Shown here piece after piece: positions 22,149 through 30,236 of a stretch of 38,039 nucleotides of DNA. The position numbers were made by a program, and so were the translations under genes. Numbering within the stretch: the first letter of the stretch is position 1; each line of letters starts with the position of its first letter. Origin of the DNA: a virus; the IMG/VR virus record IMGVR_UViG_3300009506_000143, positions 1 to 38,039 of that record, one strand, 5' to 3'. The notes beneath the pieces were generated by a model. The model saw only the letters and a program-made list of their open reading frames with translations, did no database searches and was not told the origin of the DNA.

Positions 22149-22616
22149 TTATTTTAAACTATCTTTCAAAGCCTTGTAGCTGTCCTCTGAAATAGTAATT
22201 TCCTTTCCATCGATTATAATAGTATGTTTCTTCTCATCAACGTCTATTCCAGAAATTTCCTTGAATACCTCTTTGTCGGAATTCGGAAGAGCATATAACA
22301 ATTCCTTATCTTCACTTGTTGCTTTTTCCCATGATTTTTTCCATGCTTCTTTATACTCATATCTTTTGAGATATCCCCCAGTTGTTTTATGTTTGGGATT
22401 ATCTTCCTTTTCTTTATCTGACATATCCGCAATATCAACCCATTCAGTGAGGGGGAAATAGATAAGTTCCGGCTTTTTTGCGCTGTCCCATATTTCAGGA
22501 GTGCATGGTTTATTAAATGCACCGAATCCAGAATAATCTACAGTGGAGAAATGTCCTGTTGAATAATTTCCTGTTGAATAATCTCCTGTTGACCTATTTC
22601 CTTGATTTCTTGCCAT
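22149..22616 (-). CDS. Pentapeptide-like protein with conserved C-terminal domain
   Basis: A 155-residue protein. After MARNQGNR come units STGDY, STGNY, STGHF, STVDY, SGFGAFN, a pentapeptide-type repeat. The rest (FNKPCTPEIWDSAKKPELIYF, then TTGGYLKRYEYKEAW) matches a conserved module seen in many phage and prophage proteins together with such repeats. No enzymatic motif is seen. It lies behind the cassette copy 2, whose terminator has decayed, so the two may share a transcript. It is inserted between capsid and neck genes, where it looks like an accessory gene. Possible roles include anti-host defence or a virion part; neither is shown. Confidence 0.75.
   Translation of the reverse strand: MARNQGNRSTGDYSTGNYSTGHFSTVDYSGFGAFNKPCTPEIWDSAKKPELIYFPLTEWVDIADMSDKEKEDNPKHKTTGGYLKRYEYKEAWKKSWEKATSEDKELLYALPNSDKEVFKEISGIDVDEKKHTIIIDGKEITISEDSYKALKDSLK
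22548..22592 (-). repeat. Three 15-bp repeat units in a coding region
   Basis: Units 22548-22562, 22563-22577 and 22578-22592 are variants of TCAACAGGAGATTAT on the minus strand and encode STGxY pentapeptides. The exact length and near identity make the region prone to change in copy number. Confidence 0.8.
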
Positions 22617-22679
22617 GTTTTTTATCTCCTATGTTTTGTATCGATTGTTTTCTACTCATCCGCCCGGATATACATACGA

Positions 22680-22703
22680 GGCCGGAACCGGCCCGAAAGC
22701 CGG
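22680..22703 (-). terminator. Decayed terminator of cassette copy 2
   Basis: On the minus strand the order after the gene is CCGGC-TTTCGG-GCCGG then TTCCGGCC. The stem of the copy 1 terminator is still visible, but the T-run is gone and GGCCGG-TT-CCGGCC can form an alternative hairpin. Read-through into the pentapeptide-like gene is therefore likely. Confidence 0.55.
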
Positions 22704-22710
22704 AGATTGT

Positions 22711-22896
22711 TTACCTGAAAAACCCGTATTCGGCCCGTATCTCTTCAAGCTGGTCGTCGGTAACTTCAGCACCAAAAAGCCCGTCACCAGCGGTCCGCAA
22801 ATCGTCAACTTCAAAGCCTTTTACAATAACCGCTTCGCTATCGAACTCGTCAACAATCTCAATTCCGTTTACTGTGTCATACTGTATCTTTGTCAT
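22711..22896 (-). CDS. Small acidic cassette protein, copy 2
   Basis: A 61-residue protein that matches the product of the copy at 228-413 at 57 of 61 positions; the four changes are E16D, K23V, E26K and D37G. The DNA differs at 19 of 186 positions. GGGAG lies before the start, stronger than in copy 1. It has its own strong promoter and leader. It sits between the capsid terminator and the pentapeptide-like gene, which is the classic place for an inserted moron. The repeated retention in one phage suggests that dose or different timing matters. Function unknown. Confidence 0.88.
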   Translation of the reverse strand: MTKIQYDTVNGIEIVDEFDSEAVIVKGFEVDDLRTAGDGLFGAEVTDDQLEEIRAEYGFFR

Positions 22897-22905
22897 CTTT
22901 TCTCC

Positions 22906-22964
22906 CTAGTCTACTGACCGGCTAGTAGGTCGATTTTATTTAAGGCTTTCTTCCGATCACCTTA
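22906..22964 (-). promoter_or_regulatory. Structured 5' leader of cassette copy 2
   Basis: The same two hairpins as in copy 1: TAAGG/CCTTA (22964-22960 with 22945-22941) and CTAGCC/GACTAG (22925-22920 with 22911-22906) around the loop GGTCAGTA. The third pair of the second stem is A-U here and G-C in copy 1; the fifth pair is a C-A mismatch here. Confidence 0.5.
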
Positions 22965-22971
22965 TGATATA

Positions 22972-23000
22972 AATATAACACTTTTGTCATGACATGTCAA
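22972..23000 (-). promoter_or_regulatory. Strong promoter with operator, cassette copy 2
   Basis: TTGACA (23000-22995) and TATATT (22977-22972) are 17 bases apart. Overlapping palindromes TGTCATGACA (22985-22994) and TGACATGTCA (22990-22999) alternate the half-site TGTCA three times across the -35 region, so a repressor there would block the promoter. Copy 1 lacks this feature. Confidence 0.8.
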
Positions 23001-23037
23001 CAGAAAACATAAAAGTTTTTTAATTTCTTTTGCCAAT

Positions 23038-23059
23038 AAAAAACCGCCCGAATGGGCGG
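23038..23059 (-). terminator. Terminator after the major capsid gene
   Basis: On the minus strand CCGCCC-ATTC-GGGCGG (stem 23059-23044) is followed by six T residues (23043-23038). It lies about 20 bases after the capsid stop and separates the head operon from the inserted cassette. Confidence 0.9.
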
Positions 23060-23080
23060 CTAGGTTTGAAAAGAATAGAA

Positions 23081-24334
23081 TTACGAATCAGAAGGTAATG
23101 TCGTCTCAATTACGCTTCCATAAGACGCTCCAAGGCTTGTGCCTGGATAGGAAGAGCCGAGGAAATCTTTAAGCCATACACCGAATACACGGTACCAGGA
23201 TCTTTCCTCGGTAGAGAGCTGCAACGTTGAGCCCATTCCGGTCTCTAATGTCAGGCCGCGTTTGTTCATGACGAACATGTACTCTTTCGGGACGAACACA
23301 TAAACGGTTCCGGCTGTAACTCCGGGAAATGACAAAGTTTCTTTACCCCATTTCATCCCGTCAGTGATGCCCTGATCATACTCGATGATCGAAGCGATTG
23401 GGAGTGCCTGGGCGTTTATCGTTGTGATTGTTCCGTTACCGCCTCCTGTCTGGAGCTGTCCACCTATTACGCGCTGGAGGCTCCAAGTGTCCGCAGAGTT
23501 ACAAAGAATGGCAATCTGAGAAGCATTGATCTTACGACCGGTCTGAGGATCTTTCAGACCTCTCAGTTTCTTGATTGCCTTACGAATCGTATTGTACATC
23601 AGGACGTCATAAGTCGCACCGGAGGTGGTATCAGCAGCCTGTTTCTGAGAAGCAACATAAGTAGCCCCGACGATAGCCCCGACAGTAGCCGCGTTTCTTG
23701 CATCGGTATCCGCATCAGCGGCAGCCTGGTTGACCTTGGCAATCGTATGGACTTTATTAAACAGCATGTTGGCGAGAGTGTCTTTCCAGCCCAGGGCGTA
23801 AATGCTCTGGGTGAAGGTATCCGTCGCTCCGAGCTTCTGTTCGATCAGAGGGACTGAGTCGTTCGATCCTGCGATAACACCCATCTTACCAACATACTTG
23901 TAGAAGTAGTTTACATTGACTGTCTGGCTCGAATTAGGGTCATTGGCTTCTGTTGCGATCAGACTGGTAAGATCACCGGCTTCCTGTGCCCTGCGGGTGA
24001 TGTCGATATACATCGCACCGATAAGCGCTTCGATAGCCGTCTGGCCTGGATATTGAGCCGCGTTGAATTTCTTCACGTCCGCTTCGGTGAGCTTGTACTC
24101 TTTGTTGTTCTTACAGAGTGTCTGAAGCCCTTCGATCTCTTCCATGAGCTTCTGCTCTCCGGCTGTTCCGGTGTAAAGACCATTGTTCTTTACGTGGATC
24201 GGGTTGCCGAAAGTCTCAAATGAAGTGGAATCGAGGTTTGCTTTGCTTCCACCTTTAAAAATACGGACAATGTCCGATCTGTTTTCTTTTGCCCGCTGTT
24301 CCGCGAGCGTGTTTTTGTTAAAAATGTGTACCAT
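23081..24334 (-). CDS. Major capsid protein
   Basis: A 417-residue protein starting MVHIFNKNTLAEQRAKENRS. It follows the decoration gene and precedes a strong terminator. Motifs such as TYDVLMYNTIRKAIKKLRG, SQIAILCNSADTWSLQ and KEYMFVMNKRGLTLETGMG resemble the spine helix and P-domain of HK97-fold capsids, with a Gly/Ser-rich C terminus. The N-terminal helix could be a scaffolding-like region removed by the protease. Order protease, decoration, capsid is common among siphoviruses. No exact family name is claimed. Confidence 0.88.
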   Translation of the reverse strand: MVHIFNKNTLAEQRAKENRSDIVRIFKGGSKANLDSTSFETFGNPIHVKNNGLYTGTAGEQKLMEEIEGLQTLCKNNKEYKLTEADVKKFNAAQYPGQTAIEALIGAMYIDITRRAQEAGDLTSLIATEANDPNSSQTVNVNYFYKYVGKMGVIAGSNDSVPLIEQKLGATDTFTQSIYALGWKDTLANMLFNKVHTIAKVNQAAADADTDARNAATVGAIVGATYVASQKQAADTTSGATYDVLMYNTIRKAIKKLRGLKDPQTGRKINASQIAILCNSADTWSLQRVIGGQLQTGGGNGTITTINAQALPIASIIEYDQGITDGMKWGKETLSFPGVTAGTVYVFVPKEYMFVMNKRGLTLETGMGSTLQLSTEERSWYRVFGVWLKDFLGSSYPGTSLGASYGSVIETTLPSDS

Positions 24335-24344
24335 TGATTCCCCC

Positions 24345-25052
24345 TTACGCTGCTTCTACGAGCATTCTGACAGTTCCCCTGTCGGCTGCACCGTTGGCTA
24401 TAACCTTCACAACGCCGTCGGCGATAACGTTGTATCCGTTTGTGGCTCCATCAATCGTTCCGACTCTTGTTAATGTCAGCACAGGTGTTGCAACAATCGC
24501 ATCCGTGATGTCGTTGTCCGAACTGTCCTGGAGCTTCAGAGTGGCACTGGCATTTGTCGCCGTTGAGTGTACGAAGGCGTCAAGAATCGTGAAATTGAAA
24601 CCGAAGTCAGTTGAAAGCGCCGTGGTGGCGTCAGCCGTGACATCGATCTCTAGCCATCCCGTTTCGCCTGGATTAATAACCACGATGAGGGAAACTGCTT
24701 CTCGTAGGATCGATACTTTAACTACGCCGTTACTGTCTTTCACGGTGTGTACGATCCCGATTTTGTAGTATCCTTCTGTCGCCGTGTCGGAGAAATCCCC
24801 GGACGAAGGGTCGAAGTAAACGGGAGCGTTTGCCGTTCCGAAGGTGTCCTCGCTTGCAACGAGATCCGCAACTTGAATGATCATCCCGGCTTCCACATGG
24901 AAAGACCCGGTTGCTCCGCTTGCAATGGCTTCATCGGCAATACATACTAGGCCACCAATAACGGTGAGTTCATACTGGGCCAATGCTGCCCCTGTGTCAT
25001 TGGTCAATACAACATGATCGACCGATTCTTTTTCTATATATACTGTTGCCAT
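24345..25052 (-). CDS. Capsid decoration protein, DUF2190-like start
   Basis: A 235-residue strand-rich protein starting MATVYIEKESVDHVVLTNDTG. The N-terminal 115 residues look like the DUF2190 head-decoration family (DHVVLTNDTGAALAQYELTV, then GSFHVEAGMIIQVA). The second half (SATLKLQDSSDNDITDAIV, then VKVIANGAADRGT) reads like a small Ig or surface domain. Thus one domain may glue capsomers together and the other may face outwards. It lies between the protease-scaffold and capsid genes. Confidence 0.7.
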   Translation of the reverse strand: MATVYIEKESVDHVVLTNDTGAALAQYELTVIGGLVCIADEAIASGATGSFHVEAGMIIQVADLVASEDTFGTANAPVYFDPSSGDFSDTATEGYYKIGIVHTVKDSNGVVKVSILREAVSLIVVINPGETGWLEIDVTADATTALSTDFGFNFTILDAFVHSTATNASATLKLQDSSDNDITDAIVATPVLTLTRVGTIDGATNGYNVIADGVVKVIANGAADRGTVRMLVEAA

Positions 25053-25062
25053 CAGCTACTCC

Positions 25063-25539
25063 TTAAAAGTCCATGACTTTGGGGCCTGAAGAAACGTTCT
25101 GTTTTTCCGATACCCCGATCCGGTTGAAATCACTGTCGAACTGCGCCTGTTCTGCAGCGAGTGTCTGAAAAATCGAGTTCTGTTTGATCTCGTTCAGCTT
25201 CTCATCGGTCAGTTCGGCATTCCCGATAATCGAATCCACGTAAGTTCGGACCTTGTTCTCTTTTCCGTCGATCTGCTTTGCACCGAAATGCTCCGCGATA
25301 TTCGCTTCACGAACCGCAGCAGCATTCTGTTTTCTTTCCTCAAGGATACCCTTGATAAACTCCACCGGATCAGCGTCTCCGCAGAGAGCCTTAACAGCAT
25401 TCATCTTCACCAGTGCGGTTTTCTGCTCATCGGTTACGATCAGCTCCGAAAGGTTAAGATGTGTTGCTATTTCCGGGAGAGTGACAGCTAAATTTTCTTT
25501 AAGCGTTGTGAGCGCATTAAGAACCTGTTCTTTGTCCAT
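25063..25539 (-). CDS. Nested in-frame scaffold protein, 158 aa
   Basis: An internal ATG codes MDKEQVLNALTTLKENLAVT, in frame with the fusion gene. AAGGGAG lies five bases before it, as strong as other start sites here. The product would hold only the helical scaffold part (to VSSGPKVMDF). Lambda C/Nu3 and similar phages produce scaffold in excess from such a nested start. Support is the ribosome-binding site plus the domain border; there is no direct proof of expression. Confidence 0.7.
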   Translation of the reverse strand: MDKEQVLNALTTLKENLAVTLPEIATHLNLSELIVTDEQKTALVKMNAVKALCGDADPVEFIKGILEERKQNAAAVREANIAEHFGAKQIDGKENKVRTYVDSIIGNAELTDEKLNEIKQNSIFQTLAAEQAQFDSDFNRIGVSEKQNVSSGPKVMDF

Positions 25540-26454
25540 AGTTACTCCCTTATTTTCTTTTTTATCGATTAAGTCTCTGAGAGACTGAGCCGCTTGTGAA
25601 ACATTATCAAGTCCCGCCTGAGCTGCGCGCTGTGCGATCGCGTTCAATGCAGACCGATAAACCTTGTTATTTTTCCCGTAGGGATATTTGAATCCCGCTT
25701 TCGTATTGTCGTCGAAAGCCGTATCACGGACAAGGTGCCATGATCCGTAATTCTGCCAATCGTCACCGTTAGGGCCGAGAAGCGCGTTACCATCTGCAGC
25801 GCTGAATGACCATGATGAAGTAGCGTCATAATCACCGGCGTTTATCAGCCTTCTTGCTTTCGTTTCGCTCGCGGAGATAAGCTCCTGATCGGATACGGCG
25901 TTCGTCTTTTGATCCATCGCCCCTTCGCCATATCCCACAATATCGTTGCGTTCTCCGTACATGGACTCTACAACGTTATAGGATACCGATCCATCTTGTT
26001 TTTCTTCAACGCTGTCACGAGTATAAGATACGAGCGAAAATTCAATCATATCGCTCTTTGCTTCTTTGATCAGCGTTTCATTTCCGGATGGAGGGAAATA
26101 GTTCTTAAAATAAACAGAACCAGTACCATCTCCATTCTTATCCATCTTCGCACCGACAAGCAGTATGTCCGTATTGCCACGTTTACCCCATGATGTTTCA
26201 TGCCCGTCTTTACTTCCAGGGATAGGACGGCTATTCAGCTTTGATACAAATGACTCAAAAAATGATTCAACATAATTGTACATGTTGGCAACTATCGGAT
26301 AATCAATTTTCTGTATTTTATAGTATGGGTCTGAATCACCTTCCATCCATTGCGAGAGGATCGAAGAAGGTACAAGCGTCGGGATTTCATCAGGATTTAA
26401 TTTGAGAAGTTCGTCCGAAGATCGTAGATTTATTTTTTTTAGAGCTTTGCCCAT
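25063..26454 (-). CDS. Prohead protease-scaffold fusion protein
   Basis: A 463-residue protein. The N-terminal part carries a likely serine protease core with His in SKDGHETSW and Ser in MIEFSLVSYT. The middle (GDDWQNYGSWHLVRD, then FKYPYGKNNKVYRSALNAIA) matches a domain often attached to phage prohead proteases. The C-terminal third is helical and charged, like a scaffolding protein. The enzyme should cut the scaffold and the capsid N terminus during maturation. A second product starting at Met306 is likely. The gene lies between MuF and the decoration gene. The acid residue of the catalytic set was not placed. Confidence 0.8.
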   Translation of the reverse strand: MGKALKKINLRSSDELLKLNPDEIPTLVPSSILSQWMEGDSDPYYKIQKIDYPIVANMYNYVESFFESFVSKLNSRPIPGSKDGHETSWGKRGNTDILLVGAKMDKNGDGTGSVYFKNYFPPSGNETLIKEAKSDMIEFSLVSYTRDSVEEKQDGSVSYNVVESMYGERNDIVGYGEGAMDQKTNAVSDQELISASETKARRLINAGDYDATSSWSFSAADGNALLGPNGDDWQNYGSWHLVRDTAFDDNTKAGFKYPYGKNNKVYRSALNAIAQRAAQAGLDNVSQAAQSLRDLIDKKENKGVTMDKEQVLNALTTLKENLAVTLPEIATHLNLSELIVTDEQKTALVKMNAVKALCGDADPVEFIKGILEERKQNAAAVREANIAEHFGAKQIDGKENKVRTYVDSIIGNAELTDEKLNEIKQNSIFQTLAAEQAQFDSDFNRIGVSEKQNVSSGPKVMDF

Positions 26455-26485
26455 AGTTTAGTTTTACCCCCTTAAGGTGTTTATG

Positions 26486-27529
26486 TCAAGGATTTGCTGT
26501 TTTGTAAATGGTTTGATACCACTGATCAAGATACGCAGGACCAGACCCCGGGGTCCACGACTTCAAGTCTGCTACAAATTCACGTTGATCCATCAGAACC
26601 GGAACTACAGAGCAGGAACAATTGGGGTGTTGATAGTCTGGCACATCTTCCAGTTTATACGGGCTAGCTTCCTGCAAATCAATACACCTGAGACCGGATG
26701 CGTTCCGCGAACCGTCAATATCAATCGGATTTCCAGACTGCTTGACCCAATTGTACATTTTTGTTGCGGCAGGGTTCACAGTCCCTTCAAGGATCCCTGC
26801 TTGCTGCAACGATGCGCTCATCTCTGATCGTACAATTCTGAGCGCCCGCCAGTCAACTGTTCTCGAGATCCTTCGGTAATATTCCCGAGCCCCCGGCAGC
26901 AGTTTCCCGTATCTCCCTTCGGCAAACACGACGTTCTTTCCCTTCGTCACATAGGTCTGGATATCCTGAGCAATCTTGATGTTGTCACGCCCCTGCGCCT
27001 GCCCAGAGAGAATGATATTCTTAATCCGGTATTGGTAATCACCATTTACGCCAATCGGTAAGCCTGAGTCAGGATCAATCAATCCCCAGATCCGCTCTGA
27101 AAATGTGTACCCGTCTTGAAACACACGGTTAGACTGTATAGCGAGCAACTGAAGATTGATACCAGCTCCAATATTCTCTACTCCTGCTTTCGTGATTGCA
27201 CTTGTTCCCGATGCTTTGATAGTGTCCCTCAAGTAGTCAACATCCACACCCATGTAATTCCCATAGGCTTTGGATATTGCTTTCGGAGTCAACTCCTGCA
27301 CGGCATTTGAAACAAGATCAGCTCCGGCTTGTAGTTGGTTTTCTATCTGACGCCATGACATAGATGTAATGTCTGATAGCCCGGCAGCTTCTGTTATCTT
27401 AACCTGTTCCGCGGCTAATTCAGCCGCTTCTTTAAAAACTTTTATTAACTCCCTCTGGGTTTGGAGCGTTATTTTGTTTGCAAGATTCCGCGCCTCAATA
27501 TAGGCTTTCCGGTACTCATCTGCGGTCAT
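26486..27529 (-). CDS. MuF-like head morphogenesis protein
   Basis: A 347-residue protein with long helices in its first half and the typical minor head protein (Mu gpF-like) end: RRISRTVDWRALRIVRSEMS, then PDYQHPNCSCSVVPVL with conserved His and Cys. Members bind the portal inside the capsid and may be injected. It overlaps the portal stop by four bases. The C terminus lacks an added toxin domain. Confidence 0.85.
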   Translation of the reverse strand: MTADEYRKAYIEARNLANKITLQTQRELIKVFKEAAELAAEQVKITEAAGLSDITSMSWRQIENQLQAGADLVSNAVQELTPKAISKAYGNYMGVDVDYLRDTIKASGTSAITKAGVENIGAGINLQLLAIQSNRVFQDGYTFSERIWGLIDPDSGLPIGVNGDYQYRIKNIILSGQAQGRDNIKIAQDIQTYVTKGKNVVFAEGRYGKLLPGAREYYRRISRTVDWRALRIVRSEMSASLQQAGILEGTVNPAATKMYNWVKQSGNPIDIDGSRNASGLRCIDLQEASPYKLEDVPDYQHPNCSCSVVPVLMDQREFVADLKSWTPGSGPAYLDQWYQTIYKTANP

Positions 27530-28908
27530 ACTGCTCCGGTAGTCCCGAGTACGTCAAGTATGTTGGATTTCGTCGAAGCTGTATGCGCGACCATTCTGGC
27601 GATTCCTGCTTCAAACTCTGTATAATCCTCTTCTGTTGCATCCGGGTAGTTTATCTTCCAGAGCCGCCATAGCTGATTAGTCGTTAGAGCAGCTGACCCT
27701 ATAGCCTTTGAGATTCCGTCACAGAAAGAAGTAAATATCTCAGATTTAGTTTTATCTGAAAGCCCGTCAAGCCGATTCCATGCGATCTCAACATCTGGGG
27801 CGGTATCTACGAGATAGGCTTTATTCATCAGTCGAAGTGATGCTTCGAACAACGTCTTATAAGCCTCAATTTTCTGGTCCTGTTTATCCTTGACGAAATT
27901 CATGAGCATTGCCATGTTTTCTTCAACCGAAGCGAGATTCCCTTGTGTTTTGAGCCCCCAGGCAATTTCAGGGATACCGGAAGACTCGACTATCTTGTGG
28001 AATATCTGCTTTAACTTGTTTTGCATAGATTCTGTCATGCGTTCTGGGAATATAAAAGATGTTGATTCATCAGGCATGTTCAGGATTAGGTCTATTGTGG
28101 TTAAATCGATATCAGCTATAGACGAGTACCCATTATTATCGAGCCAGTCGTCAACATTTTTCGTGTTCTGAACCATCTTAGGCAAAAACTTCGCTAGTGC
28201 CGTTTGTTCTGCCAGATCGATGTCATGGTAACTCTTCAGGTCAGCAACAAACCGCTCGTAATCCGAGTGCCCGCGAATCTCGTCGCCATCTGCATTGTTC
28301 GAAAAGGGGATCGGGATTATCCCGGATGGGTTACTGTAGTCAGCTCCTTTGATGTCGGCAGGAACTGGACCGGAATACTCAATCGTGACTCTGGATCTTG
28401 TGAACGTCCGTTGCCGATTAACAGTAACCGTGTTTCCGGATCCGGTTGAAACGGTGATATCCTCATTCGTCTGAATTCTGATCACATTACCGGTAGAAAG
28501 ATCACGGATAATGTCGGTCACCGAAGCGTCTGGAATAAACTCCCAGACCAAGCCATCAGCTGTAAACTTCGGCCATATCCATATAGTCCCTTCGCGATGG
28601 CTCTGGATATGGATATCTTTCATCGCATCGGTCATTAAGCCAACGATCTCGTCAAGGATTACCTGAGCCTGTTCATCCTCAGCCCTCGGGATCGGCAGCC
28701 CCATGAGAGAGGCAGGAATCGAGATAGGATTATAGGCAAGCGCCCCGCCGAGCTTGATCCCCTGGTATGTGTTATGGTACAGCCCCTTTGTGAGTTCGGC
28801 ATTGACCTGCATAGAGTCGGTCCAGTCTACAGGAGCTGGTGACCGCCGTGTAATTTTTGTTTTATTATCTTCAGCTTCTACTTTTTTGAACCAATCAAAT
28901 ATAGACAT
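27526..28908 (-). CDS. Portal protein
   Basis: A 460-residue protein starting MSIFDWFKKVEAEDNKTK. It follows the large terminase and precedes MuF, the standard order. Segments such as YNPISIPASLMGLPIP, DIDLAEQTALAKFLPKM and IPEIAWGLKTQGNLASVEENM resemble wing, stem and crown parts of portal proteins. The portal is the 12-fold ring where DNA enters the head. The length is typical. Confidence 0.85.
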   Translation of the reverse strand: MSIFDWFKKVEAEDNKTKITRRSPAPVDWTDSMQVNAELTKGLYHNTYQGIKLGGALAYNPISIPASLMGLPIPRAEDEQAQVILDEIVGLMTDAMKDIHIQSHREGTIWIWPKFTADGLVWEFIPDASVTDIIRDLSTGNVIRIQTNEDITVSTGSGNTVTVNRQRTFTRSRVTIEYSGPVPADIKGADYSNPSGIIPIPFSNNADGDEIRGHSDYERFVADLKSYHDIDLAEQTALAKFLPKMVQNTKNVDDWLDNNGYSSIADIDLTTIDLILNMPDESTSFIFPERMTESMQNKLKQIFHKIVESSGIPEIAWGLKTQGNLASVEENMAMLMNFVKDKQDQKIEAYKTLFEASLRLMNKAYLVDTAPDVEIAWNRLDGLSDKTKSEIFTSFCDGISKAIGSAALTTNQLWRLWKINYPDATEEDYTEFEAGIARMVAHTASTKSNILDVLGTTGAV

Positions 28909-30236
28909 TAACGTCTCCTTCTGGCAGCCATTGCTGCGCGGGCATCGTCACTCATCATGGTACTACCTCCTTGATAAAAAGTCAAAATGATAGCATCAGC
29001 CTTGTCAGGAGATCTCTTGTATCGTTTCTTATATTCTGATTTAGGTTCTATCATGTATCGCCCTTTGCCGTCATAAGAGTATCTCCTACCAGATAATTGT
29101 CTCATAAGCTCAGGGTCATCTGGTAGGTCTATCTCGTCGATAATCTCGCGAAGGTGAAACCACATCTCTGTGACAATATCCGCGTATTTATCCGAATCTT
29201 CAGCATTTTGGGCAAAGTTTATCGGATAGACTTTAAGGCCTAATCGCTTTGAGTTATCTCTGGCGGATGTTCCGATTCCCGTTGTATCAATACGTACAGG
29301 TACAGCAGGATCACCATTTATCATTGATTTTATCTCGTTTGCAATCTCTTCGCCACCTGAATATGGGATTGTCTTACTGCTTACAATCTTGAGCCCCTTC
29401 CGCTCAAAGATTTCTGTCTTGTCGTCACCATAGTCTGCCGGGTCACATCCTACTGATCTTTGACCTTCAGGGTTAATTATGTTTCTGTCCATGGCTTGAC
29501 GAATCTTTGCACGAGCTAGTACAGATCTGTTACCTTGCTTCCGTGGAAGTCCGCGCCAGACATGCTCCGCTTCATCAGGGTCATATTTGTAATCCTCTTC
29601 CATTTCTTGAGGGAGTGTTGTCTCATACCACCATGGATTATCTATCGGGCCAGGCTCAAGGTGAAGGATACATGAATTTTCTCTTTCGTTAACAATAAAG
29701 CGCTCATAAACCGGGTCCATTTCTTCTTCCCGGTTGAATATGGCCCATAGCTCAGACCCTTTCTTGCGAAGAGTAGGAAGTAATTTTGTCCATGAGTCGT
29801 GTGTTATGGTTGCTGCTTCCTCAACGAAAAATATATCATACGACTCAAGAGATTTTATTTGATTTGCAGCTCTCATGTCCTTCAGACCACGGAAAATAAA
29901 ATGAGATCCGTTTTTTCTATTCTCGATTGACTCTTTTGTGAACACCCAATCAGTGTAACCCAATCTTTCAACTGTATTTTGGATAAGTGTATAGACTGAT
30001 TCTTCAAGGGATTTTTGTATTTCTCGAAGGCACGCGACACGGTGGGTGTTTTCCTCGGCTGCCTGTACAATGAGACTCGCAGCAGACCAGCTCTTAGCTC
30101 CTGCTCCTCTTCCGCCTTCCGCGATTTTGTACCGGTAAGGTTTCCGCCACTCTTCAAACTTCGGTGCGACACGCTCCCGGTCCTCTTGCTCCAATAGTTG
30201 TAAGAGTTCCAGTTCTTCGGCTTCAGTCAGTGGCAT
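28908..30236 (-). CDS. Terminase large subunit
   Basis: A 442-residue packaging motor. Residues 41-49 (GGRGAGAKS) form the Walker A loop, 134-140 (DIFFVEE) the Walker B with catalytic Glu. The nuclease domain carries Asp265 in SVGCDPADYGDD, Asp317 in RIDTTG and Asp411/Asp414 in SPDKADA. The type looks like Terminase_3/6 and Sf6 or PBSX-like enzymes that pack a headful. Walker A has an Ala before the Lys (GAKS), a slight departure from the usual GGKS. It overlaps the small-subunit gene by 14 bases. Confidence 0.92.
   Translation of the reverse strand: MPLTEAEELELLQLLEQEDRERVAPKFEEWRKPYRYKIAEGGRGAGAKSWSAASLIVQAAEENTHRVACLREIQKSLEESVYTLIQNTVERLGYTDWVFTKESIENRKNGSHFIFRGLKDMRAANQIKSLESYDIFFVEEAATITHDSWTKLLPTLRKKGSELWAIFNREEEMDPVYERFIVNERENSCILHLEPGPIDNPWWYETTLPQEMEEDYKYDPDEAEHVWRGLPRKQGNRSVLARAKIRQAMDRNIINPEGQRSVGCDPADYGDDKTEIFERKGLKIVSSKTIPYSGGEEIANEIKSMINGDPAVPVRIDTTGIGTSARDNSKRLGLKVYPINFAQNAEDSDKYADIVTEMWFHLREIIDEIDLPDDPELMRQLSGRRYSYDGKGRYMIEPKSEYKKRYKRSPDKADAIILTFYQGGSTMMSDDARAAMAARRRR

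Noticed and set aside
22548-22592. CRISPR-like repeat
   Set aside because: The units are 15 bp, contiguous without spacers, in frame, and encode STGxY pentapeptides.
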